From: Clostridium sp. TW13
GTDB taxonomy: Bacteria; Bacillota; Clostridia; Clostridiales; Clostridiaceae
DNA: 64,000 nt
Reading direction: 5' to 3'
Assembly (NCBI RefSeq): GCF_024345225.1
Contig: NZ_BROD01000001.1
Coordinates: 4,092,001 to 4,156,000 of the forward strand
The notes beneath the pieces are model-generated. The model saw only the letters and a program-made list of their open reading frames with translations, searched no databases and was not told the DNA's origin. Position 1 is the first letter of the stretch. Every line of letters starts with the position of its first letter. The position numbers were made by a program, and so were the translations under genes. Shown here in pieces: positions 17,076 to 25,834 of this stretch.

Positions 17076-18077
17076 ATGCATAAACATTATATTGACAAGC
17101 TTATATGTCCTAAATGTCATGGTAATTTAGAGTGGAAGATTCAAGAAGAAACAGAGGAGAGAATAGTTAATGCTAGCATAGTTTGTACAGAATGTGAAAG
17201 TAAATATGAAGTTAGAGATGAAATAGCAGTATTTTTAACCTCTGATTTATCAAGAAATGATCTTTGGGAAACAGGAGAAAGTGGACTAGAAAAACTTTTT
17301 AAAGAGAATCCTAATATTTATGAAAAACTTTTTAACATGCCAGAGGACAAACTTAATGGGGCTGATTATTGGTTCAAGGCATCTTATTATGAAATGAAGG
17401 GTAATTATGATTTAAGTACAACCATGTTTGATAAGGCCTTTAATAAAGTTTATACACAGGATTATATTAATGGATGGGAAAGCCAACAAGAATATGTAAT
17501 TAAAAATGTTAATGAAACTGATAAAACAGTAGTAGATATAGCAAGTGGTAAAGGTTATCTAGTAGAAAAGATACTAAAAGCTACAAATAATTATGTTATA
17601 GCTACAGATTTTAGTACTACTATCCTTAAGAGAGACAAGGAATACTTTAAGTTTAAAGGAGTATATGATAGAGTAAGTCTTATTGCTTTTGATGCAAGAA
17701 GGACACCGTTTAAGGATAATTCTATTGAGGTAATGACAAGCAATATGGGAATTCAAAATATAGAGAATCCAGGAGAAGTTATAAAAGAAATGTATAGAAT
17801 AAATGGTGGCATCTTTATGTCAGTCATGCAGTTTATAGATGAAAATGATAAGACACATATGGAGCTTTTCGAAAAATATGCTTCTACTGCATATGCAACA
17901 AAGAGAAATGCAACTGAAGTTTTTGAAGGAGCAAGTTTTAAAGTTTTAGTTGAGAATTGTTTTATGGCTGACATAAAGCCAACTCCTGTAGGGGAGATAA
18001 TAGAAGGGGCTGGTATTGATGGATTCCCAGTGCAAGACACTAAAGTTGAATATGCTGTAATTGTTGCTAAGAAATAA
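17076..18077 (+). CDS. Methyltransferase with N-terminal zinc-ribbon (Trm112-like)
   Basis: A 333-residue protein. Residues 8-50 form a four-Cys ribbon (CPKCHGNLEW, then VCTECESKYEV and DEIAVFL) like Trm112 or the RlmA zinc domain. Residues about 140-260 are a class I SAM fold (TVVDIASGKGYLVEKIL, VIATDFS, VMTSNMGIQNIENPGEVIKEM). A zinc ribbon joined to a methyltransferase suggests a nucleic-acid or small-molecule acceptor like RlmA, but the overall length and middle region differ. GGGGG precedes ATG 17076. It is convergent with the FusB-like gene and shares a terminator with it. Confidence 0.8.
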   Translation: MHKHYIDKLICPKCHGNLEWKIQEETEERIVNASIVCTECESKYEVRDEIAVFLTSDLSRNDLWETGESGLEKLFKENPNIYEKLFNMPEDKLNGADYWFKASYYEMKGNYDLSTTMFDKAFNKVYTQDYINGWESQQEYVIKNVNETDKTVVDIASGKGYLVEKILKATNNYVIATDFSTTILKRDKEYFKFKGVYDRVSLIAFDARRTPFKDNSIEVMTSNMGIQNIENPGEVIKEMYRINGGIFMSVMQFIDENDKTHMELFEKYASTAYATKRNATEVFEGASFKVLVENCFMADIKPTPVGEIIEGAGIDGFPVQDTKVEYAVIVAKK

Positions 18078-18092
18078 ATAGAAACATGTAAG

Positions 18093-18136
18093 AAAAAAGT
18101 CACCTAGAGATTTACTGAGTTCTAGGTGACTTTTTT
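18093..18136. terminator. Bidirectional terminator
   Basis: AAAAAAGTCACCTAGA (18093-18108) pairs with TCTAGGTGACTTTTTT (18121-18136). A/T runs on both sides serve both convergent genes. Confidence 0.9.
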
Positions 18137-18165
18137 CATTAAGTTAGCTTAATTCAATGTAGTAA

Positions 18166-18825
18166 CTATTTTATATTGTTAACATTCTTTAGAATATCCT
18201 CGAGTTTTTCTACAGATACCATTCTTTCATTACACTTCTTACTATCTAAGCAGATATCAAAACCTAGTGATTTGTATGCACCTTCACCCATATTAGATGT
18301 CTTACAGACAGGGGACACAAAGGCAACCTCATCTTCTTTTCCGATATGCTTGCAAAGAGCACAAATATGAGTGTTATTTGTACCATAATTTCGAATTCTA
18401 CATGCCATTCCTATAAGTTTATCATCCATGCTATAGGCTACAAATAATTTGTTTATAGATTCATCAACCCATCCTAGATATACGTTGTTTGCTTCTTGCG
18501 CATCTGCAGCAGGTAGTTTCAATTTCTTTTCTTTTTTAAATAATCTACTAATTTGAGCATTCGTAATTTTTGGCATTCCGTATACATATTGCTTTAATTC
18601 TGCTAAGTATTTATCAATGCGAGCCGAGTTATCTATTTCATTAATATCAAGTAGAGTGCTTTCTTCTTCAGATAAGTTTGAAAAAGTAGCCCACATTTTT
18701 TCTTGTATATATGCCTTGTTGGCCTCAATAATATCAGTATCCACACACCCTTTAAAAGTATTGTTTAAATCATTTAGGCATTTTTTTATATAATTATATT
18801 CATGCTGTTTTATAAAAGCTTCCAT
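18166..18825 (-). CDS. FusB/FusC-family EF-G-binding protein
   Basis: A 219-residue member of the FusB/FBP family, whose proteins bind EF-G and release it from ribosomes stalled by fusidic acid. The N-terminal helical bundle (residues 1-130, FIKQHEYNYIKKCLNDL through AQISRLFKKEKKLKLP) is followed by the C-terminal zinc domain with the treble-clef cysteines ICALCKH, VCKTS and ICLDSKKCNERM. All four zinc ligands are visible, so it should be functional. AAAGGAG precedes the start. A Mor-like regulator with an attenuator lies about 265 bp upstream on the same strand. It may confer intrinsic fusidic acid tolerance. Confidence 0.85.
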   Translation of the reverse strand: MEAFIKQHEYNYIKKCLNDLNNTFKGCVDTDIIEANKAYIQEKMWATFSNLSEEESTLLDINEIDNSARIDKYLAELKQYVYGMPKITNAQISRLFKKEKKLKLPAADAQEANNVYLGWVDESINKLFVAYSMDDKLIGMACRIRNYGTNNTHICALCKHIGKEDEVAFVSPVCKTSNMGEGAYKSLGFDICLDSKKCNERMVSVEKLEDILKNVNNIK

Positions 18826-19090
18826 GAAAGTTATACTCCTTTTCTCATATCATTTTTACTATTAATATAAATTCACTTTATTAATCTCAGTTCTATTTTA
18901 AATATATGAATAATACAAAAGATGACCATTATTACTTTAATTTAATGTAACAATAATCATCTCAATTTAAATATATTATATTTATCATAATTTCATTTTG
19001 AATCTTACTTTAAATTAGAAATGGTTACTACTATGAAATAATAGCATGGTTTAAAATAAGCATTCAATCCAATAAATAGTTCTGTAATGA

Positions 19091-19369
19091 TTATGAGCCT
19101 AGAAGTCTTTCTTGTGTTATGATTCTTCTAATGCTTTTTTCTGAGAGGTAATACTCGTGAGTAAGTTCATCAATAGTAGATCCACTGATGTATTTTTGAT
19201 AAATCTCATTATTTCTTACCTTAAGACTATTTCTTATACCACTCTTTTCACCCCAGGCTACATGAGTATCATCCTTCCTAGGGACATAAAGATATTTTCC
19301 ATCTACATATTGTTGTATTATCTTAACGATATCTTCTGGCAACACATCTTGTGCTTTTGCATATTTCAT
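19091..19369 (-). CDS. Mor/CD3324-like small HTH regulator, copy 2
   Basis: A 92-residue paralogue beginning MKYAKAQDVLPEDIVKIIQ, with GKYLYVP, VAWGEKSG, VRNNEIY and a C-terminal helix-turn-helix ending LSEKSIRRIIT. The ribosome binding site (CTCCTTT at 19377-19383 on the plus strand) lies inside a possible hairpin. It is preceded by a leader ORF (19473-19559). The FusB-like gene is next on the same strand with no strong terminator between, so read-through is possible. It is closest to copy 4 by the VAWGE motif. Confidence 0.8.
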   Translation of the reverse strand: MKYAKAQDVLPEDIVKIIQQYVDGKYLYVPRKDDTHVAWGEKSGIRNSLKVRNNEIYQKYISGSTIDELTHEYYLSEKSIRRIITQERLLGS

Positions 19370-19379
19370 TTCCTTACTC

Positions 19380-19481
19380 CTTTACTCTTAACATAGTATT
19401 AAAGCAAAGAATACAAAAAAGCTATGTGTTACAGAACCTAAAACATGTACGCGTTTCAGCTAATCTACCATCTTAGGCTCT
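19380..19481 (-). promoter_or_regulatory. Attenuator RNA with alternative stems (copy 2)
   Basis: Read on the minus strand, the leader's last codons AGAGCCTAA (19481-19473) pair with TTAGGTTCT (19441-19433). An earlier leader segment TCAGCTA (19498-19492) can pair with TAGCTGA (19462-19456). CTTTGCTTT (19409-19401) pairs with AGAGTAAAG (19388-19380), overlapping the AAAGGAG. The geometry matches copies 1, 3, 4 and 5 although the sequence differs. Confidence 0.5.
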
Positions 19482-19559
19482 AAACAAAGCATAGCTGACT
19501 TTGTGTAGTCTTTGCAAAGAGCAATCTGATGTAAAGCTGAATATACTATTGCTATTCAT
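19473..19559 (-). CDS. Leader peptide ORF, 28 codons (attenuator copy 2)
   Basis: A short ORF with a perfect AGGAGGTG site about 7 bases upstream. It begins MNSNSIFSFTSDC and ends with LFRA then TAA. The stop codon is part of the segment that pairs with the distal complement. Bases 19560-19727 between this leader and the next gene hold nothing else that I can support. Confidence 0.6.
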   Translation of the reverse strand: MNSNSIFSFTSDCSLQRLHKVSYALFRA

Positions 19560-19727
19560 AAAAAAAACACCTCCTGTATTTTATTAATATTATATCATAT
19601 ACAATACTCATAAAATACAATAGGTTGTTATCATAAAATAAATTAGAGTGAAATAGATAGGGAGTTTTAAAAATTAAAGTATTAATATAATCAGAATTAA
19701 GTTCCTTATTTTAAAATAATATCTATT

Positions 19728-20663
19728 TTACTGCTTTAGAAGTAGATCTTTAATTTCTAGAGCCATTTTTAAAGATGCAATGGCATCGTCAATGCTTAAT
19801 CTTGTAGGAGTATTTTTTTCGCAGCAGTCCACTACATGTTTAATAGATTGTTCGTAGCAATTGCTGTTGACTAATTCTAATGTTTCCTCACCACTGTTAG
19901 TGAATAATTTTAGCGACTTTTCTTCTCTATCAGCATATCCATTTTCTATAAACTCAATAGTCCCATTCTCAAACATAGCTTCATATGCAACAGAGAAAGG
20001 ATGGTAGTTAGGCATCATAGATGATGATTGAACTTCGACAACTACATCATCGTAATTTAAAAGAGTGCTAACATGAGCTTCACCTTCTTTACTTTCTACC
20101 CCTGATGCTGTAATTTTATTTGGATTGCCTAATAACCATGTGATAAAGTCAAATTCATGAATCATAAGATTAGTAGTAATTTGACTTAACCCTAAGTCAC
20201 CCCATAAATGAGGAGTTTTCCTTCTAATATGCAAAGCTTTTAATTTTCCAAGAGTATTTTCTTCAATAACTTTGTGAATATAGTCATAGGGCTCTTCAAA
20301 TTTTATAAACATATCCACAAAGACTCTTTTATCATATTGCTTTGCTGCCTGTTTAATAGCAATTGCATCTTCAAGGCTTAAGGCTACAGGAGTTTCGCAA
20401 AAAACATCTTTTCCATTTTTCATAGCTTCGATGGCATATTGTTTGTGCAGTGGACTTGGAAGGCAAACATCTATTAAATCAATATCTTTACTTGTAATTA
20501 TGTCATTTATATTGCTTGTAGTATTTATTTGTAAATCCTGCTCTATTTTTTTTAGTTTGTCTTCATTCCTTCCGAAAATTTGAATTGAATCAATATTTGA
20601 CATTTTGCTATAAATATTAGCATGATAAGAACCAAAACCTGTTCCTAAAATACCTACCTTCAT
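19728..20663 (-). CDS. Gfo/Idh/MocA-family oxidoreductase
   Basis: A 311-residue NAD(P)-dependent dehydrogenase family member. It has the N-terminal Rossmann fold with GILGTGFGSYH, the CLPSPLHKQYAIEAMKNGKDVFCETPVALS signature (EKP is replaced by ETP, so the usual Lys is absent), and a C-terminal alpha/beta domain with HEFDFITWLLG. An upstream in-frame ATG overlaps the AGGAGAG site; ATG 20663 (MKVGILG) is chosen. It is divergent from a WYL regulator at 20773, a likely control pair. The substrate is probably a sugar or cyclitol. Loss of the usual Lys in the motif may alter activity. Confidence 0.85.
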   Translation of the reverse strand: MKVGILGTGFGSYHANIYSKMSNIDSIQIFGRNEDKLKKIEQDLQINTTSNINDIITSKDIDLIDVCLPSPLHKQYAIEAMKNGKDVFCETPVALSLEDAIAIKQAAKQYDKRVFVDMFIKFEEPYDYIHKVIEENTLGKLKALHIRRKTPHLWGDLGLSQITTNLMIHEFDFITWLLGNPNKITASGVESKEGEAHVSTLLNYDDVVVEVQSSSMMPNYHPFSVAYEAMFENGTIEFIENGYADREEKSLKLFTNSGEETLELVNSNCYEQSIKHVVDCCEKNTPTRLSIDDAIASLKMALEIKDLLLKQ

Positions 20664-20772
20664 AAACATCTCTCCTTTCAATTTGTAAGAATAATATAAG
20701 TATAATGGTGAATTGTTGACAACATATTGTCATAAATATATAATTCTTTTATAAAATGTAAGGAGATTTTTT

Positions 20773-21729
20773 ATGAGAGTTCATAGAATGATTTCGATAT
20801 TGTTATTAATTGAATCTAAAGGAAAAGTTAAAGCCAAGGAACTAGCTGAAGAACTTGAAACCTCAGTTAGAACAATTTATAGAGATGTTGATGAACTATG
20901 TGAAGCAGGCATACCATTAACTACAGATACTGGACCTAATGGGGGGATACACTTCATAGAAGGTTACACTGTTGGAATAAAGAATTTGCACGGAGAGGAT
21001 ATAATAAATCTATATCTTAATGGTATGGGAATAAAAGCAGATAGACAAAGTGATATGGCTATGAAAGTAAATACTGCATTATTAAAGCTTCAAAAAAACT
21101 TATCATCTGAGTTAAATAATGATTTAAACACAATAAGAAAAAGATTTTATGTTGATGACATTCCTTGGTGGGGAGAGGAACATAAGTTGTGTAATATTGA
21201 TATGATTCTTCAAGGAGTTTGGCAATCACAAAAGCTTAGAATTACTTATGAAAAACATAGAGGTGAAATGACACAAAGGGACATTAGCCCCTATGGTATT
21301 GTTGTTAATGAAATGAATTGGTACATGATAGCATACTGTGAAAAAGGCAATGATATAAGAACATTTAAGTGTGAGAGAATAACTGAATGTCAGTGTCTAA
21401 ATGAAAAATTTATTATACCAGTGAATTTTTCTGTTAAAGAGTTTTGGAAGAAAAGCAAACAATCATTCATAAGTGAATGTTCAAAAAGTGAGAAGTATCC
21501 AGTTGTTATAAGAATAGATAAACACAGGACAGATATTTTGAAGAATTTTGAGGTATACAAAATAGAAGAAGCTGAAAATCATATGGACGTAACAGTAAAT
21601 ATGTTTAAATATGAATTTGCAGTGAATGATGTTCTTGGAATCATTGGTTATATAGAAGTTCTTAATCCACCAGAATTAAGGAGTTATGTGCAACAAGAAT
21701 TAATTAATATAATGGATAGGTATAAATGA
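20773..21729 (+). CDS. HTH/WYL-domain regulator (YafY-like)
   Basis: A 318-residue regulator with an N-terminal winged helix (ELAEELETSVRTIYRDVDELCEAGIPL), a central WYL domain (GIVVNEMNWYMIAYCEKGNDIRTFKCERI) and a C-terminal WCX-like domain. It is divergent from the Gfo/Idh/MocA gene with a 109-bp spacer, so it probably regulates that gene. AAGGAG precedes ATG 20773. It is similar in plan to the regulator at 13364 but not closely related. Confidence 0.85.
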   Translation: MRVHRMISILLLIESKGKVKAKELAEELETSVRTIYRDVDELCEAGIPLTTDTGPNGGIHFIEGYTVGIKNLHGEDIINLYLNGMGIKADRQSDMAMKVNTALLKLQKNLSSELNNDLNTIRKRFYVDDIPWWGEEHKLCNIDMILQGVWQSQKLRITYEKHRGEMTQRDISPYGIVVNEMNWYMIAYCEKGNDIRTFKCERITECQCLNEKFIIPVNFSVKEFWKKSKQSFISECSKSEKYPVVIRIDKHRTDILKNFEVYKIEEAENHMDVTVNMFKYEFAVNDVLGIIGYIEVLNPPELRSYVQQELINIMDRYK

Positions 21730-21790
21730 AAAACTATTAAGTATAAAAGTTTAACTGCTGCATTTGCCATTCACCAGTTTGTTAAAGTAG

Positions 21791-21819
21791 TTGATAATTA
21801 ATATAATATTTGGTACAAT
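21791..21819 (+). promoter_or_regulatory. Promoter of attenuator copy 3
   Basis: TTGATA (21791-21796), a 17-base spacer and TACAAT (21814-21819) form a good sigma-A promoter about 35 bases before the leader start. Confidence 0.65.
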
Positions 21820-21853
21820 TTATGAAATGAAAACTTATAAGGAGTATTACAAA

Positions 21854-21910
21854 ATGAGATCACAACTTTTAGAACGTAATGAACTTAATGTATTTGTACA
21901 AAGTCTGTAA
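21854..21910 (+). CDS. Leader peptide ORF, 18 codons (attenuator copy 3)
   Basis: AAGGAG precedes ATG 21854. The peptide is MRSQLLERNELNVFVQSL with TAA at 21908-21910. Its last codons (21895-21909) are shared between two alternative pairings. Confidence 0.65.
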   Translation: MRSQLLERNELNVFVQSL

Positions 21911-22015
21911 GTATGATATACAGTTTGTACAGCGGGAACAAATATACTAAACTTTAATAGTAAAGATCATATATGCAGACTTTGTCTCTTTAATTTGTAA
22001 TATATATTTAAGGAG
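21895..22015 (+). promoter_or_regulatory. Attenuator RNA with alternative stems and hidden Shine-Dalgarno (copy 3)
   Basis: Proximal: TGTACAAA (21895-21902) with TTTGTACA (21924-21931). Distal: ACAAAGTCTGTA (21898-21909) with TGCAGACTTTGT (21974-21985), 12 pairs including one G-U. Immediately next, CTCTTTAA (21986-21993) pairs with TTAAGGAG (22008-22015), the Shine-Dalgarno. Proximal and distal pairings compete for the same leader bases. Confidence 0.65.
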
Positions 22016-22024
22016 CTAAGCGTT

Positions 22025-22294
22025 ATGAAGTGTGCAAAAATTGAAAGAATTTTACCTGATAATCTACTTAAAGAAATTCAAAAGTATATTCAAGGTGAAT
22101 ATATATATGTTCCATATCAATTGAAAGAAAGAAAAAAATGGGGAGAACATTCAGGAAGTCGAGCGAACATACAAGCTAGAAATGAAAAAATACGTACTAA
22201 GTATAAGAATGGATATAAGGTTAAAGACTTGGCTGAAGAATTTTATCTTTCTGTAGAGAGTATAAAGAAAATTGTATATGTAAGAAATAAATAG
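22025..22294 (+). CDS. Mor/CD3324-like small HTH regulator, copy 3
   Basis: An 89-residue paralogue, nearly identical in plan to copy 5: both have LKEIQKYIQGEYIYVP-like and RxKWGExSGSR segments, RNEKIRTKY, LAEEFYLS and SIKKIVY. AAGGAG at 22010-22015 sets the ATG at 22025, and it is hidden in the attenuator stem. The C-terminal helix-turn-helix implies DNA binding. The gene is monocistronic, with its own promoter, leader ORF and terminator. Confidence 0.85.
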   Translation: MKCAKIERILPDNLLKEIQKYIQGEYIYVPYQLKERKKWGEHSGSRANIQARNEKIRTKYKNGYKVKDLAEEFYLSVESIKKIVYVRNK

Positions 22295-22302
22295 ATTTAA
22301 GG

Positions 22303-22336
22303 CTACCACTTATACGATATGGGTGGTAGTTTTTTA
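22303..22336 (+). terminator. Rho-independent terminator
   Basis: CTACCACTTAT (22303-22313) pairs with ATGGGTGGTAG (22319-22329), followed by six T. Confidence 0.85.
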
Positions 22337-22468
22337 TGTAAAGAATTATATAAAAGTGTTTTTTATCTTTAGTTTTTGATAGACAAACATTAAAATTACG
22401 ATATAGCAAAGACATTTACATACAATCAATGAGGATGCTAAATATGTACTATTAAAAGGTGAACAACA

Positions 22469-23296
22469 ATGAAATGTAAGGTGAAAGATTTATCAATAAA
22501 TTATGAGATAATTGGTGAAGGAAAACCAATTATTATGATACATGGTTATTATGCAGACAATAGGGTAATGGCTGGATGCATGGAGCCGATCTTTAGTATT
22601 AAAGATGGCTATAAACGAATATATATTGACTTACCAGGTATGGGGAAATCAGAAAGTGCAGAATGGATTACTAATTCAGATATTATGCTGGACATTGTAA
22701 TTGACTTTATTGAAAAGATTATTCCTAATGAAAATTTTCTAATTGTAGGAAATTCTTATGGTGGTTATGTTTCAAGAGGAGTAATCTACAAGATGCAAGA
22801 TAGGGTTGATGGCATTGTATTAATTTGCCCACTTTTAATACCAGATTATAAGAAACGTAATCTACCTGAGCATGTTGTTTTAGTAAAGGATGATATGTTG
22901 CTATCTAAACTAACTCCAGAGGTAGCAGAGGATTTTAATGCTTGTATGGTGGCTCAAAGTGAAAGAATATATGAAAGGTACCAAAGTGAGATAATGGCGG
23001 GGGTTGAAGTAGCAAATAGTGAATTTTTACAAACCATTATGAAGAATGGTTATGGATTCTCATTTTATGTGGATAAGTTAGATGAAAAAGTTAATAAGCC
23101 TACTCTTATATTGTTAGGAAAACAAGATGATTGTGTTGGTTATAAGGATGCGTGGGATATATTGGACAACTTTCCGAGGGCAACATTATCTATACTAGAT
23201 GGAGCAGGACATAATCTTCAAATAGAGCAAGAAGAATTATTTAATTCATTAATTAATGAATGGCTTGTAAGGATTGAAGAGGAGTCTTTTTCTTAA
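22469..23296 (+). CDS. Alpha/beta hydrolase
   Basis: A 275-residue alpha/beta-hydrolase fold protein without signal peptide. It has the oxyanion motif MIHGYYADNR (HGY), the nucleophile elbow GNSYGGYVS with Ser in GxSxG, an acid candidate Asp in LLGKQDDCVGY and the catalytic His in GAGHNLQIE. The lid region is short. The substrate is unknown; it could be an esterase, lactonase or peptidase. AAAGGTG precedes the start. It is convergent with the transposase gene 31 bp downstream. Confidence 0.85.
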   Translation: MKCKVKDLSINYEIIGEGKPIIMIHGYYADNRVMAGCMEPIFSIKDGYKRIYIDLPGMGKSESAEWITNSDIMLDIVIDFIEKIIPNENFLIVGNSYGGYVSRGVIYKMQDRVDGIVLICPLLIPDYKKRNLPEHVVLVKDDMLLSKLTPEVAEDFNACMVAQSERIYERYQSEIMAGVEVANSEFLQTIMKNGYGFSFYVDKLDEKVNKPTLILLGKQDDCVGYKDAWDILDNFPRATLSILDGAGHNLQIEQEELFNSLINEWLVRIEEESFS

Positions 23297-23327
23297 ATAA
23301 TGAATTTTAAGATAGCTTAGGAACTGA

Positions 23328-24116
23328 TTATTTTATATTTTGTACTATGCCTCTAGTTAATGATAATAACTCTGCTATGGTTCTGATAGATAGGTTTGAT
23401 TTTTCTTTTAATTCATGTACTAAAGCATATCTTAATTGCCAGTTTGTCTTAATTGATTCTAAGGGTTCATTCTTATTTTCTAAGAACTCTTTAATGAATA
23501 TTTTAGCTTCATTTTCACTTAGAATTGTCTTATTAGAACTGATATTAGTACAGTCCATAAATTTATAATTACAAGTATCTTCTGTAACACATAAAGTATA
23601 TTTGTAATTATAATTGTTTAGAGATACCCTATTTATTAGTTCATTTGTAGAAACAAAACAATTATCAATATTGTCATTGCATAAATAAGAATTATAGCTA
23701 CTCCACTTATAATAGCTTGGTTGATTTACTAAATTGGTTCTTATAGGATCATTATGTATAAAGTCTAGTATTGAAAGTAAATCCGCTGTATCTTCAATTG
23801 GTTCACTTCGAAATCTATCGTGAAAAACCTTCCCTGTTCTTTCATATTTTTTGTTTAGATAATAAGCATATTTTTTTGTGATTTCTTTCATTAATATAGA
23901 AAGAATGTTGTTGAAATCCCAAATAAGTAAATGAGCATGGTTATCCATTATACAATAAGCAAAAACTTTCATGTTATTCTGTAACACGTTAAGGAAGAGT
24001 ATATTAATAAAAAATTCTTTATCTGATTTATCTTTAAAGATTGTGGTTCTATTGTATCCTTGGATGACAATATGATATATACCACTATCATTTAATTTCC
24101 TAATTTTCCTTGGCAT
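23328..24116 (-). CDS. REP-associated tyrosine transposase-like (RAYT, Y1_Tnp) protein
   Basis: A 262-residue single-strand transposase of the Y1 HUH class. The histidine pair lies in MDNHAHLLIWD, and the nucleophile Tyr is in the KKYAYYLNKKYERTGKVFHDRFRSEPI segment typical of RAYTs. A C-terminal helix-turn-helix-like tail (RTIAELLSLTRGIVQ) is also usual in clostridial members. GGGAG precedes ATG 24116; a TTG six codons earlier overlaps that site. I see no flanking IS200-type hairpin ends or REP palindromes nearby, so it is probably a domesticated stand-alone gene. Confidence 0.85.
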   Translation of the reverse strand: MPRKIRKLNDSGIYHIVIQGYNRTTIFKDKSDKEFFINILFLNVLQNNMKVFAYCIMDNHAHLLIWDFNNILSILMKEITKKYAYYLNKKYERTGKVFHDRFRSEPIEDTADLLSILDFIHNDPIRTNLVNQPSYYKWSSYNSYLCNDNIDNCFVSTNELINRVSLNNYNYKYTLCVTEDTCNYKFMDCTNISSNKTILSENEAKIFIKEFLENKNEPLESIKTNWQLRYALVHELKEKSNLSIRTIAELLSLTRGIVQNIK

Positions 24117-24386
24117 ATAGTACTCCCGTAGCAATTAAAATAATATTTGCAAATTTATATTTGATATGTCCCTTGTCAAAATATTCTTCTTATGATTAAT
24201 AATTTTATTATATGCTGAAAACACCAAGTCAGCAATATAACTCTATAAAAAGTACGATTCGTTATGGAGAGGGTTAAGTATGTAGCAGCAAAGTATCAGC
24301 TCATAAAATATGATTAATTTAAGCTTTTTAATAAATGGATTTTTATTGTTATAATCCTTTTATGTTAAATGAAAGGGGAATGACAG

Positions 24387-24866
24387 ATGGAAAAAGAATT
24401 GAAATTTAGAAGAGCAACTGTAAATGAGGGGGAATTGATTTCAGAGATTAAAACAAGATCTTATAGGGATGAGAAGGAGCGTTTTAAACCTAAAGTAGAT
24501 AAAATACCTAAGTGGTTTTATAGTGAATGGTATATAGATATACCAGAAAATATTAGATTGATAAATGAATATGATGTATATCTATTACTTGTTGAAGATG
24601 TGATTATAGGAACGTTTTGGGTTATTGATATTGACATAGATACTATTGAGCTTGAAGATTTTTGTATATTGCCAGAGTATCAAGGCTTTGGATATGGATT
24701 TAAAGCCTTAAGTATGATGGAAGAATTGTATGCTGAAAAGAAAAAGTGGGAATTGAGCACACCTTTTTACAGTGTTAGGAATCAATATTTGTATGAGAAA
24801 TATGGCTATAAAAAAGTTGGTACTAGATCTGAAGAAACAGTTATCTTATATGAAAAAGTAGTATAG
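24387..24866 (+). CDS. GNAT-family N-acetyltransferase
   Basis: A 159-residue GNAT enzyme that transfers an acetyl group from acetyl-CoA. The acetyl-CoA loop is in LEDFCILPEYQGFGYGFKAL (a Q/RxxGxG/A variant, QGFGYG), and the C-terminal YLYEKYGYKKVGTR motif is typical. The acceptor is unknown. AAAGGGG precedes ATG 24387. It stands alone between the transposase and a Cys-rich gene; the 250-bp and 216-bp gaps on its sides show no other gene. Confidence 0.85.
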   Translation: MEKELKFRRATVNEGELISEIKTRSYRDEKERFKPKVDKIPKWFYSEWYIDIPENIRLINEYDVYLLLVEDVIIGTFWVIDIDIDTIELEDFCILPEYQGFGYGFKALSMMEELYAEKKKWELSTPFYSVRNQYLYEKYGYKKVGTRSEETVILYEKVV

Positions 24867-25083
24867 TCAAAGAAAAGTCTATGTTGTGCTTGGCGTAAGA
24901 ATTAAATTATAAGATAAGTGTTAAGATAGAAAGTTAAATTAAGATAAAATACAATTTCCCAGGAAAATTTCAAGTCTAATCTACTATTCTATGAAATATA
25001 AGTACTTTTTATGCTTGAATAATACCATATATTTACTATAATAAGTATAAATAGTATTTTATGGCTAGAATAGGAGGCTAATA

Positions 25084-25767
25084 ATGATTGAAATTAATTT
25101 GAAAATTGATCAGGGCATTCCTCAATATGGTTGTAGTTCTTGCAGTAATTGTCACAGCATTTTTGGAAATAGTTTATGTTCTATTAAAAACAGAGGATGT
25201 TGTTGGTACTTTCCTAAGTTTACATTGTATGAAATTCATAAAATGGCGAAAGAAAAAAATGGGCTAGAAACATTAAGCAGGATTATGAATCTTCCTAAAG
25301 TTGAAGTTCATAACTATTTTATTCATGCAAAAGGATATTTTGATGAAGTAGGATACAAGAATTATATTAACAGTGGACAAGCATATAATACTGATGTTAA
25401 AGATAAAACTATCTTTTTCAGAGCATGCCCATTTGTAGAGCAAGGAGTAGGTTGTACATTACCTAAAAGATACAGAAGTTATGTTTGTAACTTTTTCATT
25501 TGTGATGAAGTGGTAAAAAAAGTAGAAAGTTATTCTCAGTATAAACAGTACGTTAATGAGAGAAATAATTATGTCAGATGGATTGAGTGGGAGAACCTTT
25601 CACTTGAAACATTTTTAACAGAAAAAAAATTGAATTTGGTAAACAATTTTGATGAAGTTATAACTATCCTTAAAGATATGCCGATAAGGGAATGTGAATT
25701 TTGCAGTTTACGTCCAATAGTAGTTTCAGATGAACCTAATAAGGCGTTAGATTCAAAGTTAGGATAG
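25084..25767 (+). CDS. Cysteine-rich YkgJ-like metal-binding protein
   Basis: A 227-residue soluble protein with about 13 cysteines in clusters: CSSCSNC near residue 17, C then GCCWYF near 38, ACPF and GCTLPKRYRSYVCNFFIC in the middle, and CEFC near the end. The pattern RACPF-x-GCTLPKRYRSYVC resembles YkgJ-type CxxC zinc or iron-sulfur proteins. The role is unknown. AGGAGG lies well placed before the ATG. The gene is monocistronic and ends at a long hairpin shared with the convergent OYE gene. Confidence 0.65.
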   Translation: MIEINLKIDQGIPQYGCSSCSNCHSIFGNSLCSIKNRGCCWYFPKFTLYEIHKMAKEKNGLETLSRIMNLPKVEVHNYFIHAKGYFDEVGYKNYINSGQAYNTDVKDKTIFFRACPFVEQGVGCTLPKRYRSYVCNFFICDEVVKKVESYSQYKQYVNERNNYVRWIEWENLSLETFLTEKKLNLVNNFDEVITILKDMPIRECEFCSLRPIVVSDEPNKALDSKLG

Positions 25768-25790
25768 ATAAGTTAAATAATATAGACATA

Positions 25791-25831
25791 AATAGAAACT
25801 GCTTAACATTTAACGTTGAGCAGTTTCTATT
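25791..25831. terminator. Bidirectional terminator
   Basis: AATAGAAACTGCTTAAC (25791-25807) pairs with GTTGAGCAGTTTCTATT (25815-25831). It lies between convergent genes. Confidence 0.85.
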
Positions 25832-25834
25832 GTT

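Noticed and set aside
23328-24116. A complete IS200/IS605 insertion sequence
   Set aside because: No tnpB, no flanking hairpin ends or target duplication seen; it looks like a stand-alone RAYT-type gene.
24262-24317. A 17-codon ORF before the GNAT gene (MERVKYVAAKYQLIKYD)
   Set aside because: No downstream pairing, no good ribosome binding site and no leader-type geometry; likely chance.
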